Shown one piece after another: positions 18,784 through 30,865 of a DNA stretch of 64,000 bases. The DNA is taken from positions 1 through 64,000 of the forward strand of contig JADJSA010000001.1 of NCBI GenBank assembly GCA_016711925.1. The letters run 5' to 3'. The translations under genes and the position numbers were made by a program. Origin of the DNA: Candidatus Methylophosphatis haderslevensis (GTDB taxonomy: Bacteria; Pseudomonadota; Gammaproteobacteria; Burkholderiales; Rhodocyclaceae). Under the pieces are notes generated by a model. The model worked only from the letters and a program-made list of their open reading frames with translations, was not told the origin of the DNA and did not search any database. How positions within the stretch are numbered: the first letter of the stretch is position 1; every line of letters starts with the position of its first letter.

Positions 18784-19134
18784 ATGTGCCATCATTTGAG
18801 CGCAGACATGGGACGCCGCGATCACTACCACGTCTATGTGGTCGAACTGTCAAAGGACGTTCTCTACGAACGGCGCTTCACCAAAGCCAACCCGGATTAC
18901 GTCAAGGGCAAGCCGTGCGTTTACGTCGGCATGACGGGATTGGATCCCGACGTGCGCTTCGACAAACACAAGGCGGGTATCCAGGCCAATCGATACGTCC
19001 AGCGATTCGGGTTGCGGCTATTGCCTGATCTCTACGAAGTCTACAACCCGATGCCCTATGACGGTGCGCGCGACATGGAAGTGGAGTTGGCAATTGGCCT
19101 GCGTGAAGCAGGGTATGGCGTTTGGCAAGCGTGA
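18784..19134 (+). CDS. GIY-YIG-like nuclease-fold protein
   Basis: About 116 residues (or 108 from the ATG at 18808). YHVYVVELSKDVL and CVYVGMTGLDPDVRFDKHKAG match the GIY-YIG core (HVYVV / YVGMT in place of GIY / YIG) followed by the conserved Arg in the first helix. Usual catalytic Glu could be in DMEVELAIGL. A stand-alone small domain protein of this type is common but uncharacterised. Confidence 0.7.
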   Translation: MCHHLSADMGRRDHYHVYVVELSKDVLYERRFTKANPDYVKGKPCVYVGMTGLDPDVRFDKHKAGIQANRYVQRFGLRLLPDLYEVYNPMPYDGARDMEVELAIGLREAGYGVWQA

Positions 19135-19262
19135 GCCCGCTGCCGCCGAGACAGCCCCGTATCGCAATGGGCTTGCTCCCTGACCAAACCACCCGAAGGG
19201 CGCAAAGGAATCCGCATTGGCGCCACCGGGAACCCATTTTGGCAAGCAAATGGACGTAACGC

Positions 19263-19490
19263 TCATGGTCGAACGGCGGGTCGGGCCAGGCGAAGGCCCG
19301 GGGGGCGTTCGACATTCGCGAACTGCTGCGGGTGCGCGAGCGGCCGCTGCGCCGGACGCGCTTCATTGCCGACGCGCATTTCGGCGGCCTCGCGCGCCTG
19401 CTGCGCATGGCGGGTTTCGACACGCTCTACGACAACGGCTACGAGGATGCCGAGATCGTAGCGATCGCCGTGCGCGAAGGGCGATCACTC
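19263..19490 (+). pseudogene. Remnant of a Mut7-C RNase gene
   Basis: In the frame of base 19332 the sequence reads AFDIRELLRVRERPLRRTRF then IADAHFGGLARLLRMAGFDT and LYDNGYEDAEIVAIAVREGR, the central part of Mut7-C (PIN-fold, DUF82) proteins. Both the N-terminal ubiquitin-like part and the C-terminal zinc ribbon (normally after LTRDRGLL) are missing, and homology stops at about 19490. A frameshift or recombination has removed the rest. Confidence 0.7.
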
Positions 19491-19838
19491 CGCCTGGGGG
19501 CCTCCCACGGCTTTACACGCTCTCCAGCGCCCCTGTTGGCTCGGGTCCGAATGCGATCCTGCTCACCAGGATCGGGGCGTCTTGCGTCGGTACGCGCATC
19601 GATCCGCCAACAATAGTCTTGCTGGCGGCTGAGGTGCGCTGTTTGCGGATTGGCCACCAGCGTGCCTTGCGCGAGGGTGGATAGACTCATCTCTCTTCTG
19701 CTGACTTCTCGTCGCAGTATTCGCGCAGATGGCGCGGTCTGTGCAATACATCCGCTTACAAATGCTTACGGCCGCCTGCAAATCTGCTCGGTAGAGTGGC
19801 ACCAACGAACAAGCAAACGCGTCCATAGGAGCAGACAA

Positions 19839-20351
19839 ATGAAATTGCTTTGGCTTCCCGCCGTCGTAGCAGTAACCGTCTTCAGCGCAAATGCCTTCGC
19901 TGATCGCGGTTGGGACGATGACGATCACCGCGAACACCGGTACGGCAAACACGGATACGGCGAACACCGGTACGGCAAACACTGGCACCGCAAACATGGA
20001 CGACAGGTCGTCGTTCAGCACTACTACGCACAGCCCCAGGTCGTCTATGCGCCGCCGCCGGTCATCTATCAGGCGCCGCAAGTGGTGTACCAGCAGCCGC
20101 AGGTGGTTTATCGCGAGCGGGTCGTCTATCGCGAAGTCCCCGTTGTCTACGAGTCCGCACCCCGCTACTACGAGCAGCCAGCCGTCCAGTACCACGTCGG
20201 AGATCGAGTCGTAGGGCAGGCAGTGGGCGCGATCGCCGGCGGTGTCATTGGAAACCAGTTCGGCAAGGGTAACGGGCGTGTCGCCGCTACAGCGGTTGGC
20301 GCCGTAGTAGGCGGCATCATCGGTGGAAACATGGCAACGGTTCGCTACTAG
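19839..20351 (+). CDS. Glycine-zipper 2TM outer-membrane/periplasmic protein
   Basis: 170 residues, ATG with AGGAGCAG before it. Signal peptide LLWLPAVVAVTVFSANAFA, then a His/Arg-rich repeat (HREHRYGKHGYGEHRYGKHW), a Tyr/Pro/Gln-rich segment with repeats of the PQVVY kind, and a C-terminal glycine zipper AVGAIAGGVIGNQFGKGNG and AVVGGIIGGNMA. The zipper is that of Rick_17kDa/SlyB-like envelope proteins. The His-rich repeat, encoded by imperfect 27-base direct repeats from about 19927, could bind metal. Confidence 0.8.
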   Translation: MKLLWLPAVVAVTVFSANAFADRGWDDDDHREHRYGKHGYGEHRYGKHWHRKHGRQVVVQHYYAQPQVVYAPPPVIYQAPQVVYQQPQVVYRERVVYREVPVVYESAPRYYEQPAVQYHVGDRVVGQAVGAIAGGVIGNQFGKGNGRVAATAVGAVVGGIIGGNMATVRY

Positions 20352-20457
20352 GGGGTCGGACCTCAGAGGCATGCTTTCCGGTACGAATGGCGATCGTAGC
20401 AAAGGCAACCGTTGATCCCACGATGTGGCGGGCTCTCGACGGCGGGCGAGCGGCTCG

Positions 20458-22518
<2,061 letters not shown>

Positions 22519-22639
22519 CAGGGCACCCGCATCGTGGAGGATCGCAACGGCGGCATGGGCGACCATGCGCGGTTTGACTTCGAACAAACTAATGCCATGA
22601 TTGGCACCGCAATCTCGTACCCCTTGAAGGAGACCCCGC
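22519..22639. promoter_or_regulatory. Divergent promoter region
   Basis: The 121 bases between the SEC-C fusion gene and the HTH gene must drive both. GAAGGAGA precedes the HTH start. No clear palindrome was found. Confidence 0.35.
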
Positions 22640-22873
22640 GTGGCGAAGAAATCCCCAACGATCCACAACCCCAGCGAACTGCGCAAGGCCTCTGGCATGA
22701 ACCAGACGGAATTCTGGAAGCGATTCGGCGTCACGCAAAGCGCCGGCAGCCGCTACGAAAGCGGCCGGAGCCTGCCGAGGCCGCTGAGGGTGCTCATGCA
22801 GGCACAGATAGACGGGGCAATCGATGAGGCGACCCTTGCCAGGCTGTTGAAGAAGGCGACATCGGCGAAGTAG
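22640..22873 (+). CDS. Small helix-turn-helix protein
   Basis: 77 residues: NPSELRKASGMNQTEFWKRF then GVTQSAGSRYESGRSLPRPL, an XRE-like HTH common in Burkholderiales and Rhodocyclales. GTG start with GGAGA upstream. It lies divergently from the SEC-C/RelE-fold gene, so it may repress that gene or act as its antitoxin-like partner, which is inference. Confidence 0.8.
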   Translation: MAKKSPTIHNPSELRKASGMNQTEFWKRFGVTQSAGSRYESGRSLPRPLRVLMQAQIDGAIDEATLARLLKKATSAK

Positions 22874-22874
22874 G

Positions 22875-23165
22875 TCAATCGCGATCGACAACGTCGCGCA
22901 GCAACTTGCCGGGTTTGAAGTGCGGCGCTGTTTTGGCCGGAACCGCAACGGTTTGGCCCGTCTTCGGATTCCGGCCTGTTCTCGGCGCTTTGGTCGTCAC
23001 CGAGAAGCTGCCAAAGTCCCGAATTTCCACACGATCACCCTCGGCCAGCCTGGCAGTCATCGCGCGCAGGATCTGGCCGACGGCCGCATTCGCGTCGGCT
23101 CGCGTGAGATCGGGGAACCGAGCCGCCAAGCGCCCCACGAGTTCGGACTTGACCATGGCCGTCAT
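22875..23165 (-). CDS. ihfB: IHF-beta/HU-family nucleoid protein
   Basis: About 96 residues, MVKSELVGRLAARFPDLTRA and onward, with DRVEIRDFGSFSV and the DNA-bending arm GRNPKTGQTVAVPAKTAPHF and a final FKPGK. Start is either 23165 or 23156 (the second Met). It ends one base after the HTH gene on the opposite strand. It resembles the integration host factor beta subunit, but is a paralog candidate because it is not in the usual rpsA neighbourhood. Confidence 0.85.
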   Translation of the reverse strand: MTAMVKSELVGRLAARFPDLTRADANAAVGQILRAMTARLAEGDRVEIRDFGSFSVTTKAPRTGRNPKTGQTVAVPAKTAPHFKPGKLLRDVVDRD

Positions 23166-23407
23166 GGTACCATTCGAGATACTGGCAATAACAACAGTAT
23201 TTCGATGCTGCATCGTCGCGCGCCCTGGAGGGTTCATGCCAATGGTTACGGCCTCGGCAATGCAATTGCCGACACCGACCGAAGAACTTGGGCGGCATCC
23301 CTTGGCGCCATGGACGGGCAACCGATGGCCGCGGTAGCGACGATTCCGGCTGTGCGCAAGTGAGCGGCGGCAAGACTGCCGGAACAAGATGATCGAGGCC
23401 CTCTTGC

Positions 23408-25562
23408 GTGTCGGGTGATCGCACCCATCCGATGATCGACATGAATAGAGCAGTCGCGCCGCTGGCGAGCGAGGCCGTGGTCGTCGCTCCGGCGCCGGCT
23501 CCGACCTATCTCGACACCCTCAATCCTGCCCAGCAAGCGGCCGTGCGCCACGGCGAGGACGACGATGTTGCGTCGCCGCTGCTGATCATCGCCGGGGCCG
23601 GAACCGGCAAGACCAACACCTTGGCCCATCGCGTCGCCCACCTGATTGCAAAGGGGGGCGATCCCGGACGCGTCCTGCTGCTCACCTTCTCCCGTCGTGC
23701 CGCCGAGGAAATGACCCGCCGGGCGAATCGGATTCTGGCCCAGCTTACTGCGAGATCGAGTCATTGCGCAGCGCCGATTGCCGGTCTGCCCTGGTCCGGG
23801 ACGTTCCATAGCGTCGGCGCCCGACTGCTCAGGGAGTATGCCCCGTCGATTGGACTGAGCCCCGGGTTTTCGCTTCACGATCGGGAGGACGCCGCGGATC
23901 TGATGAATCTGGTCCGCCATGAGCTGGGGTTCTCGACCAAGGCCAAGCGGTTGCCGCTCAAGGGAACCTGTCTGGGCATCTACTCGGCGGTGGTCAATAC
24001 GCGTACCAGCGTCGCTTACGTTCTGCATTCGACCTTCCCCTGGTGCGCAGCCTGGGAGACCGAACTCAAGCACCTCTTCCTTGGCTACGTCGAGGCCAAG
24101 CAATCCCAGCAAGTGCTCGACTACGACGATCTGCTGCTCTACTGGACCCAGATGGCCACGGTGCCGGCGCTCGCACGGGAGCTTGGAGACCGCTTCGACC
24201 ATGTCCTCGTCGATGAATACCAGGACACCAATCGGCTGCAGGCGGAAATCCTCCTCGCCCTCAAACCCGATGGACGCGGACTGACCGTGGTAGGCGATGA
24301 TGCGCAGTCGATCTACGCGTTTCGCGGCGCGACGGTACGCAACATCCTGGATTTTCCCAAACTGTTCGATCCACCGGCCCGACAGGTGACCCTCGAGCGA
24401 AACTATCGTTCGACTCAACCCATTCTCGCCGCGGCCAACGGTGTGATCGGCCTGGCCGGGGAAGGCTTTGCCAAGGCGCTCTGGACGGAACGTGTGTCGT
24501 CACGCTTACCGCTGCTGGTGGCCGTCAAGGATGACGCCGATCAGGCGGGTTACGTCGTCGAGCAGACCCTCGCCCGGCGCGAGGCTGGGGTGAAGCTCAA
24601 GCATCAGGCGGTGCTGTTTCGTGCCTCCCACCATAGCGCCCGACTCGAAGTCGAACTGACCCGGCGCCAGATCCCGTTCGTGAAGTTCGGCGGGCTCAAA
24701 TTCCTCGAGGCCGCGCATGTGAAGGACGTGCTGGCGCTGATGCGCTGGTCGCAAAACCTTCGTGATCGGGTGTCGGGCTTTCGAACGCTTCAGTTGTTGT
24801 CCGGCATCGGTCCGAAGACCGCTGGCCGGATTCTCGAGAACCTTGCCGCGTGCGTCACCGGGTTGCACGCTGCTCGGCGAACAACCGGTACCGGAAGCCG
24901 CCCGGGAAGACTGGCAAGACTTCGCCTCATTGGTGGAATCGCTCGGCCTGCCCGCAGCGCCCTGGCCGGCGTCCTTCGAGACGGCGTGTCGCTGGTACGA
25001 AGGCCAACTCGACCGCCTCTTCGAGGACGCGTCGCAACGACAGATCGACATCGACCAACTCGCGCGGATGGCTGCAACCTATCCGAGCCGCGAGCGCTTT
25101 CTCACCGAACTCACCCTGGATCCACCCGAGGCAACCAGCGCGGAGGCGGGTGTGCCGCTGCTTGACGAGGACTATCTGATCCTGTCGACGATCCATTCCG
25201 CCAAGGGCCAGGAGTGGAAGGCGGTGACCATCCTCAACGTCGTCGACGGTTGCATTCCCTCGGACATGGCGACCGGAACCACGGCAGAGATCGACGAGGA
25301 GCGCCGGCTTCTTTACGTCGCGATGACACGAGCAAAAGACGAACTCGACCTGATGGTGACACAGCGCTTTTACGTGACGCACCAGTCGGGATTCGGGGAT
25401 CGCCATGTGTATGCGAACCGGACCCGTTTCATTCCGAACTCCCTGCTGTCGCTCTTTGCACAGCGATCCTGGCCGGCGCCGATGCCGGAAATGCAGGGCA
25501 ACGCTGAGTCCCGACGTGAGGCGGTCGACTTGGCCGCGCGCATGCGGGCAATGTGGCAATAG
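23408..25562 (+). pseudogene. UvrD/PcrA-type helicase, broken by one frameshift
   Basis: Two overlapping frames make one protein of about 715 residues. The first (to about 24850) holds Walker A IIAGAGTGKTNTLAHRVAHL, LLLTFSRRAAEEMTRR, Walker B HVLVDEYQDTN, GDDAQSIYAFRGA and LERNYRST. The second (from about 24855) holds LILSTIHSAKGQEWKAVTIL and EERRLLYVAMTRAKDEL, motifs V and VI. Continuity would be restored by one indel near 24852 (LENLAA joined to SPGCTLLGEQ). Either a decayed accessory helicase or a base-calling error. GTG start at 23408 or ATG at 23432. Confidence 0.85.
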
Positions 25563-26021
25563 CGTTGTTGCAGTCGATCGACTACAACTTCGGATTGCGT
25601 CAGCTTGGGTACCGGTCCGGGGGCGAATGCCTGCCTCGCGACGAGTGACTCCATGCGAAGTGGGGCTGCTTCGGGTCGCTTGGCGCAGAGAAGCGGCGTA
25701 CGTCACAAGTCGGTTTGGAGCACCTGAACGGCCCTTGGCGATAGGAAGGGCAGCTATACGCAGCATTGCTGCCGTTGGCGGTGTTCTCGAACACGCGGTC
25801 CGACGGGCCGGACCCGGCCATCAGCTGCCGTTGGCGACGCCGTCGGAATTTTCCTGCCTGGAATCGTTCGGATGACCGGTTTTCGGCGACCAACTTGAAC
25901 CCCGCTTTGGCTCGATCCGGCCACAAGCGGTCGCTCGATTATCAGCTCCAAAGCGGTCATCGACGTGAGGGGGCATGCCGTGGCGCTCGGTTACCTGCTG
26001 ATGCCGAACCACCCCGGGGAA
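25563..26021. other. Spacer before the integron integrase
   Basis: About 460 bases, no gene supported. A stretch near 25880 reading TTTTCGGCGACCAACTTGAA has a short similarity to 37500 on the other side of the integron, too short to call a repeat. Confidence 0.4.
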
Positions 26022-27023
26022 TCAGATATCGGGCAGAGAGTCCATTGGGCTGCGTACCCCGCCACCGCCGACCTTCAAGACATGCGTGTAAATCATGGTA
26101 GTGGCCACATCGGCATGGCCCAGCAGTTCCTGGACAGTCCGGATGTCGTAGCCGGCCTGCAACACTGCCGTTGCAAAGGAGTGCCGCAAACTGTGTGGTG
26201 TCGCCGGCTTGGCAATGCCGGTACGTTCCAAGGCGCGTTTGAAGGCCCGCTGGAACGTCTGGTCGTACATGTGATGACGGCGTACGACACCGGAACGTGG
26301 ATCTGTCGAATGTGCATCCTGGGGGAACACCCAGAACCACGTCCAGGATGCGCCGGCACGCGGATACTTGCGATCGAGCGCATCGGGCATGGCCACACCA
26401 CCGCGGCCGGTCGCCCGATCCGCCTCCCACAACACCCGCCCGCGGGCCAATTGCTGGCCAAGCCCCGGCACCAGCCTCTCCGGCAGCATCAACGCCCGGT
26501 CCTTGCCACCTTTGCCTTCGCGAACGATGATCGTGCCGCGGCCGAAATCGATGTCCTTCACGCGAAGCTGCAGGCCCTCGTTGATCCGCATCCCGGTGCC
26601 GTAGAGCAACTGGGCGAACAGGCGGTGCTCGCCTTCGAGCAGGCACAGGATGCAGGCCACCTCGTCGGGCGACAACACCACCGGAAGTCGCCGCTTCGTG
26701 CGGGGCACGCCGATCTCCGTCATCCACGGCAAATCGGTGCCGAGCACCTTGCGGTAGAAGAACAGCAAAGCCGACAGCGCCTGCCTGTGCGTCGACGCCG
26801 CGACGCTGCGGGCGTTGGCCAGCCAGGAGAGGAACGCCTCGACCTCGGCGCCGCCCAGGGTTGCCGGGTGGCGCAAGCCGTGGAAACGGATGAACGCCCG
26901 AACCCAATGGACATAAACCTCCTCCGTGCGTATGCTGTAGTGCAAATAGCGAATGCGCTCGCGAAGCTGGTCGAGCACTTTCACGGACTTCAACGGTGGC
27001 AACGATGGAGTGCCGCTTTTCAC
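26022..27023 (-). CDS. intI: Integron integrase IntI
   Basis: 333 residues, a tyrosine recombinase. Catalytic residues are visible in YGTGMRINEGLQLRVKDIDF (Arg), HSLRHSFAT (His-x-x-Arg) and GHADVATTMIYTHV (His and Tyr). The IntI-specific insertion before the HSLRH motif is present as ALDRKYPRAGASWTWFWVFP, which separates it from ordinary XerC/D proteins. The N-terminal core-binding domain includes IRYLHYSIRTEEVYVHWVRA. Start is GTG at 27023, 13 bases downstream of a LexA-like box. It recombines attC and attI to insert and excise cassettes. Confidence 0.95.
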   Translation of the reverse strand: MKSGTPSLPPLKSVKVLDQLRERIRYLHYSIRTEEVYVHWVRAFIRFHGLRHPATLGGAEVEAFLSWLANARSVAASTHRQALSALLFFYRKVLGTDLPWMTEIGVPRTKRRLPVVLSPDEVACILCLLEGEHRLFAQLLYGTGMRINEGLQLRVKDIDFGRGTIIVREGKGGKDRALMLPERLVPGLGQQLARGRVLWEADRATGRGGVAMPDALDRKYPRAGASWTWFWVFPQDAHSTDPRSGVVRRHHMYDQTFQRAFKRALERTGIAKPATPHSLRHSFATAVLQAGYDIRTVQELLGHADVATTMIYTHVLKVGGGGVRSPMDSLPDI

Positions 27024-27035
27024 GACTTTTTAGTA

Positions 27036-27051
27036 CTGGACGAAACATCAG
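27036..27051 (-). promoter_or_regulatory. LexA (SOS) box at the intI promoter
   Basis: CTGGACGAAACATCAG has the CTG-N10-CAG form of a LexA operator and lies just upstream of the intI start. LexA control of intI is established for many integrons and couples cassette shuffling to DNA damage. Confidence 0.65.
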
Positions 27052-27166
27052 TATACATGCCCGGAAACGAGTAGACAAGCCAGTTTCCGCGCAACGCCCG
27101 ACGCCGTTTTAGGGAGCAGACGTCGCTGTTAACCGGCGAAACTGTCTCCCGATAACAAAGTTGGGC
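27052..27166 (+). other. attI region with first insertion core GTTGGGC
   Basis: The region between intI and the first cassette. GTTGGGC at 27160-27166 is the junction: the first attC begins with its exact complement GCCCAAC. The main attI sequence is left of it. A cassette promoter (Pc) is expected here or within intI but was not identified. Confidence 0.6.
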
Positions 27167-27209
27167 CTCACAGGAATCATCCTGCACACTTATCTGAAAG
27201 TCATTCATC

Positions 27210-28522
27210 GTGTCCGAAACCGCTCCACACTATTTCGTTATCACTGTCGGCACTACCGGTGATATACATCCGTTTATGCGTATCGCGAGCGCGTTGCAGG
27301 CGCTCGGCCGGAAGGTAACGTTCATAACCCATTCCTACTATGAGAATGTCGTTCACGATGCAGGGCTTCCGTTTGTCGGAATTGGAACAGACGAAGAGTT
27401 CCTCCGCGTTCTCAGAAATCCAGACATATGGGATCCAAAGAAAGGGTTCACGGCTCTTTTTGCAAACTACAGCGATGGACTAAAACAGGTACTCGAAGCC
27501 ATCAGATCCGTTTCCGCGCAGGCCCCGCAAGTCGTAATCGCCCATCCGTTCGCTGTCCCGGGTGCTGTAATCGCCCGTGAGCGCGGCTTGGTGAAATCGG
27601 TAGTTGCCTCCTATCTCGCCCCTTCGAATTTGCGGTCCTGTCACGACCCACTGAACATCGGCGATTTGTCCGTACCACGCTGGGTACCGATGAGCTGGCG
27701 ACGTGCACTCTGGCGGTTCGTGGAAAAAGGCTGGATTGACCCGGTTGCAGTTACCCAACTCAACGCTGTCCGGACTCAGCTGGGTCTGTCAAAGGTTCAT
27801 TCTTTTCTGACTCACATCGCCGAGGCACCTGACCTATCGGTCACCCTTTTCCTTCGTGGTTTGCTCCTATCGTGCCTGATTGGCCGCGCCCGTTGATTGA
27901 AGGCGACTTCCAACTGTTTGAAGCGACAACACAAGACGGCTTCACCGAAGAACTGTCCGCATTTCTTGCTGCAGGCGAAAAACCACTTGTGTTCACTCCA
28001 GGCACCGGGAATCTCCATGCCGCCGACTTCTTTACTTGTGCACTTTCCGCCATTCATGTGCTCGGGCGTCGTGCCGTCTTTCTGACTAAGGAACGCGCAC
28101 AAATTCCAGTGAACCTCCCTGAGTCAGTGCTGTGGCAATCGTATGTACCTCTGTCCTCTCTTCTTCCCCGCGCCGCAGCGCTTGTCCATCATGGCGGCAT
28201 TGGCACTACCGCCGAAGCCCTACGCTCCGGCACTCCCCAACTAATTGCCCCCTTCGCCTGGGATCAATTCGACAATGGGGCTCGCGTTGCGTCACTCGGC
28301 GTTGGTATGGTCATTCCTGCGAAGCGGCTACGGCCTCGCAAACTGGCGCGAAGTCTCCAAAATCTTTACACCTCAGAAACAATTCGCGCCAAATGCTCGC
28401 TACTTGCGTCACGCTTCATACCACCTCACGACCCAATCGCCATTTGCAGGGAAGTCGAACGCCTTGTGCTGGCGACACGCAATGACGCCCAACCAATCAT
28501 TCCACCGGACGCTGCGCGATAA
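27210..28522 (+). pseudogene. Cassette 1: GT1-type glycosyltransferase, frameshifted
   Basis: Two frames, 27210-27896 and 27872-28522, form one protein of about 436 residues. The N-terminal half starts HYFVITVGTTGDIHPFMRIA, typical of UDP-glycosyltransferases of the sterol/macrolide group; the C-terminal half has LVFTPGTGNLHAADF and the donor signature ALVHHGGIGTTAEALRSGTP and APFAWDQFDNG. Continuity needs one base change near 27850 in a CCCTTTTCC run (TLF then PSWFAPIVPDWPRP). The GTG start follows the core by 44 bases; the stop TAA is inside the attC. Confidence 0.8.
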
Positions 28523-28556
28523 AGCCGCGCATCGCCGGTGAATTCAAACGTTAGCC
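28487..28556 (+). repeat. attC site of cassette 1
   Basis: Starts GCCCAAC (mirror of the cassette's own GTTGGGC) and ends GTTAGCC. It contains the arm GCTGCGCGATAAAGCCGCGC, the common stem of this array, here with one mismatch (CGCATCGCC). Confidence 0.85.
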
Positions 28557-28577
28557 CGCAATAGCCTGCCATTCTCT

Positions 28578-29739
28578 ATGACCATGGAAACAACACTCGA
28601 CTTACCCTTTTTCGAGCCGCGACATCGGGAACTGGCAAACGCCTTCCGCAGTTGGGTCACTACACGACTCAATGAATTCGAGGTAAAACGAAGGGGGTGA
28701 CGGTCAGGCCGCGAGGGAGATATTCGAAAGACTTGCCAGAGATGGTTGGCTTCCGGCAACGGTCGCGCCTAGCCCCACAGTATTTGACAACCCGATCGAT
28801 CTCCGTACCGTTTGTCTCGTACGTGAAGCGCTCAGTTATAGCTCGGTCATCGCGGATGTGGCTTTTTCAGAACCCTGGTTGGCGGTTTTGCCAATCGTCC
28901 TATACGGTTCTCAAGAACAAAAACGGAGCTACGTTGAACTGTTCTCCAGTGGAAAGTGCTTGCCTGCCTTTGCTCTTTCCGAGCCGGAGGCGGGGTCAGA
29001 CGTAGCAGCAATCAAGACCACCGCAACTCCTACGGGGAGCGGCTACGTTCTGAATGGAACCAAGACCTGGACGTCGAACTCTGGATTGGCAGACATCTAC
29101 GTCGTTTTTGCGCGGATCGATGGCGAAGCCGGCGCTCAAGGGATTTCTGCGTTTCTTGTAGATGGTAAAAATGTGGGAGTCGAGCTGCAAGAGAGACTTC
29201 ACGTTCTGTCACCCCATACCGTCGGAACACTTCGCTTCAAGAACTGCCACGTTGACTCAGCATCTGTTCTCGGTCAGCCCGGTCGTGGGTTTGAAATAGC
29301 GATGAAAGCTCTTGAGCTTTTTCGGCCAACTGTTGGTGCGGCAACATTGGGTATTGCGCGGCGGGCAATGGATGAAGCTCTGAAGCGAAGCACGGAACGA
29401 GTTGCTTTCAAGAAGCCCATTTCGGAGCATCAGTTGATTCAGGCAAAGCTGGCGGATATGGTCGTAAAGACTGAGGCCGCTGCGCTCTTGGTCTATCGAG
29501 CCGCATGGGGCCACGATGTTGGCTCCGGTTCCATGGGGCGAGATGCTTCGATTGCTAAGCTCTATTCCTCGGAAATTGCGCAAGAAGTGGTGGATCAAGC
29601 GCTTCAGGTTTTTGGTGGATTGGGTGTTGTCGAAGGCACTACGGTAGAACGCCTATACCGACATGTCCGAGCCTTTCGTATCTTTGACGGAACGAGCGAG
29701 ATACAGCAACTCATCATTGCCAAGCACCTGCTCAGATGA
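28578..29739 (+). pseudogene. Cassette 2: acyl-CoA dehydrogenase, frameshifted
   Basis: About 386 residues across two frames. The first is METTLDLPFFEPRHRELANA to about 28693; the second continues DGQAAREIFERLARDGWLPA to the end. A GGGGG run at 28693-28697 is the likely frameshift site. FAD-binding ACAD motifs follow: FALSEPEAGSDVAAIKTTAT, TWTSNSGLADIYVVFARID, RVAFKKPISEHQLIQAKLAD and LQVFGGLGVVEGTTVERLYR. At the position of the catalytic Glu in MCAD-type enzymes the sequence has Asp (FDGTSEIQQ). A metabolic enzyme in a cassette is unusual. Confidence 0.8.
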
Positions 29740-29763
29740 CGTCACAACATCGCGTACATTGCG

Positions 29764-29833
29764 GGCTAACACTGCGTTCCAGGGGACGCTGCGCGATAAA
29801 GCCGCGCAGCGCCCCTGAACTTGGACGTTGGGC
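29764..29833 (+). repeat. attC site of cassette 2
   Basis: Starts GGCTAAC, the mirror of the GTTAGCC that opens the cassette; ends GTTGGGC. Contains the 9-bp stem CGCTGCGCG / CGCGCAGCG around ATAAAGC. Confidence 0.88.
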
Positions 29834-29874
29834 GTCACAATCACCGAACCGAAACACATCTGGAGACTCCTCTA

Positions 29875-30489
29875 ATGCTTAGCCTTGAATTCCTAATCAC
29901 CTCGTTTATTGTTGTGCTCATTCCCGGCACTGGGGTTGTCTTTACCGTATCCACGGGTCTTGTCCAAGGTCGGAAGGCGAGCGTGTTTGCCGCACTGGGG
30001 TGTACGGCGGGCATCGTTCCTCATCTTCTGGCTACCGTTCTTGGCCTTGCTGCCATCATGCATACAAGCGCCCTTGCTTTCCAAGTCCTCAAGTACGCTG
30101 GTGTCGCCTACTTGTTTTACATCGCCATTGCCACTTGGCGTGACAAATCATCCTTTGCTATCCACGGTACAACCTCAGCAACTACGGCCATTGGACTCGT
30201 GGTGAAGGCGTTCTTGCTCAACATTCTCAATCCCAAGCTGACCATTTTCTTCTTGGCATTTCTCCCGCAATTTGTTCAGCCGGGAGCGACGGAACCGCTC
30301 TTGCAGCTTCTTATTCTAAGCGCCACGTTCATGGCAATGACGTTTGTCGTATTCGTGATTTATGGGTTCCTCGCTCATGTGTTTCGCAAAGCAGTCATTG
30401 AGTCACCCCGAGTCCAAGCGTGGCTTCGGCGAGGCTTCGCTGCCACTTTCGCGGGCCTCGGCGCAAATCTCGCGCTCACCGAAAAGTGA
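29875..30489 (+). CDS. Cassette 3: LysE/RhtB-family amino-acid exporter
   Basis: 204 residues, about six membrane segments. N-terminal LITSFIVVLIPGTGVVFTVS and GLVQGRKASVFAALGCTAG are the LysE signature; later LLNILNPKLTIFFLAFLPQF is the second conserved part. It pumps amino acids or homoserine-like compounds out of the cell. Its base composition is clearly more AT-rich than the surrounding core, as expected of cassette cargo. It starts 42 bases after the core site. Confidence 0.88.
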   Translation: MLSLEFLITSFIVVLIPGTGVVFTVSTGLVQGRKASVFAALGCTAGIVPHLLATVLGLAAIMHTSALAFQVLKYAGVAYLFYIAIATWRDKSSFAIHGTTSATTAIGLVVKAFLLNILNPKLTIFFLAFLPQFVQPGATEPLLQLLILSATFMAMTFVVFVIYGFLAHVFRKAVIESPRVQAWLRRGFAATFAGLGANLALTEK

Positions 30490-30490
30490 C

Positions 30491-30561
30491 GCCCAACCCA
30501 TCCATCAACACGGACGCTGCGCGATGAAGCCGCGCAGCGCCGGTTATGTCAGACGTTAGGG
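30491..30561 (+). repeat. attC site of cassette 3
   Basis: Starts GCCCAAC, two bases after the LysE stop, and ends GTTAGGG. Stem GCTGCGCG / CGCGCAGC around ATGAAGC. Confidence 0.88.
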
Positions 30562-30568
30562 GTTACGC

Positions 30569-30865
30569 ATGAAAGACATCGTGCTACTTCTCAGTTCATT
30601 TGCTGGCGGGTTGTTCCTCGGCTACTTAACAGCCATCCTCACCTTCTTCGTATGGGGGCTCGTCAAGGAAGGCTTTGAGGCTCCAAGCCAAATGGCAATA
30701 CCAGCAATTTTTCTACTTGCAATATTCGGCACCGCGCTAGGTTACCTAACGGTTTTCGTGTTTCAGAGTTGGCCGGTATTCATCGGCGCAGCTATTACCT
30801 TTGCTCACGGGGCTCGCCCACTATTCCGTTCGGAAGAAGTCGATGATCAAACACAAAACCCCTAA
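30569..30865 (+). CDS. Cassette 4: small membrane protein
   Basis: 98 residues, with two or three hydrophobic segments (LLSSFAGGLFLGYLTAILTF; IPAIFLLAIFGTALGYLTVF; SWPVFIGAAITFA) and a charged tail. ATG is only eight bases after the GTTAGGG core, and the TAA stop is in the first bases of the cassette's attC, so it fills the cassette completely. No known family. Confidence 0.65.
   Translation: MKDIVLLLSSFAGGLFLGYLTAILTFFVWGLVKEGFEAPSQMAIPAIFLLAIFGTALGYLTVFVFQSWPVFIGAAITFAHGARPLFRSEEVDDQTQNP

Noticed and set aside
29005..29739. Cassette acyl-CoA dehydrogenase as part of the ethylmalonyl-CoA pathway
   Set aside because: It lies in an integron cassette, lacks the long Mcd N-terminus and has Asp at the usual Glu position; no link to the pathway genes.
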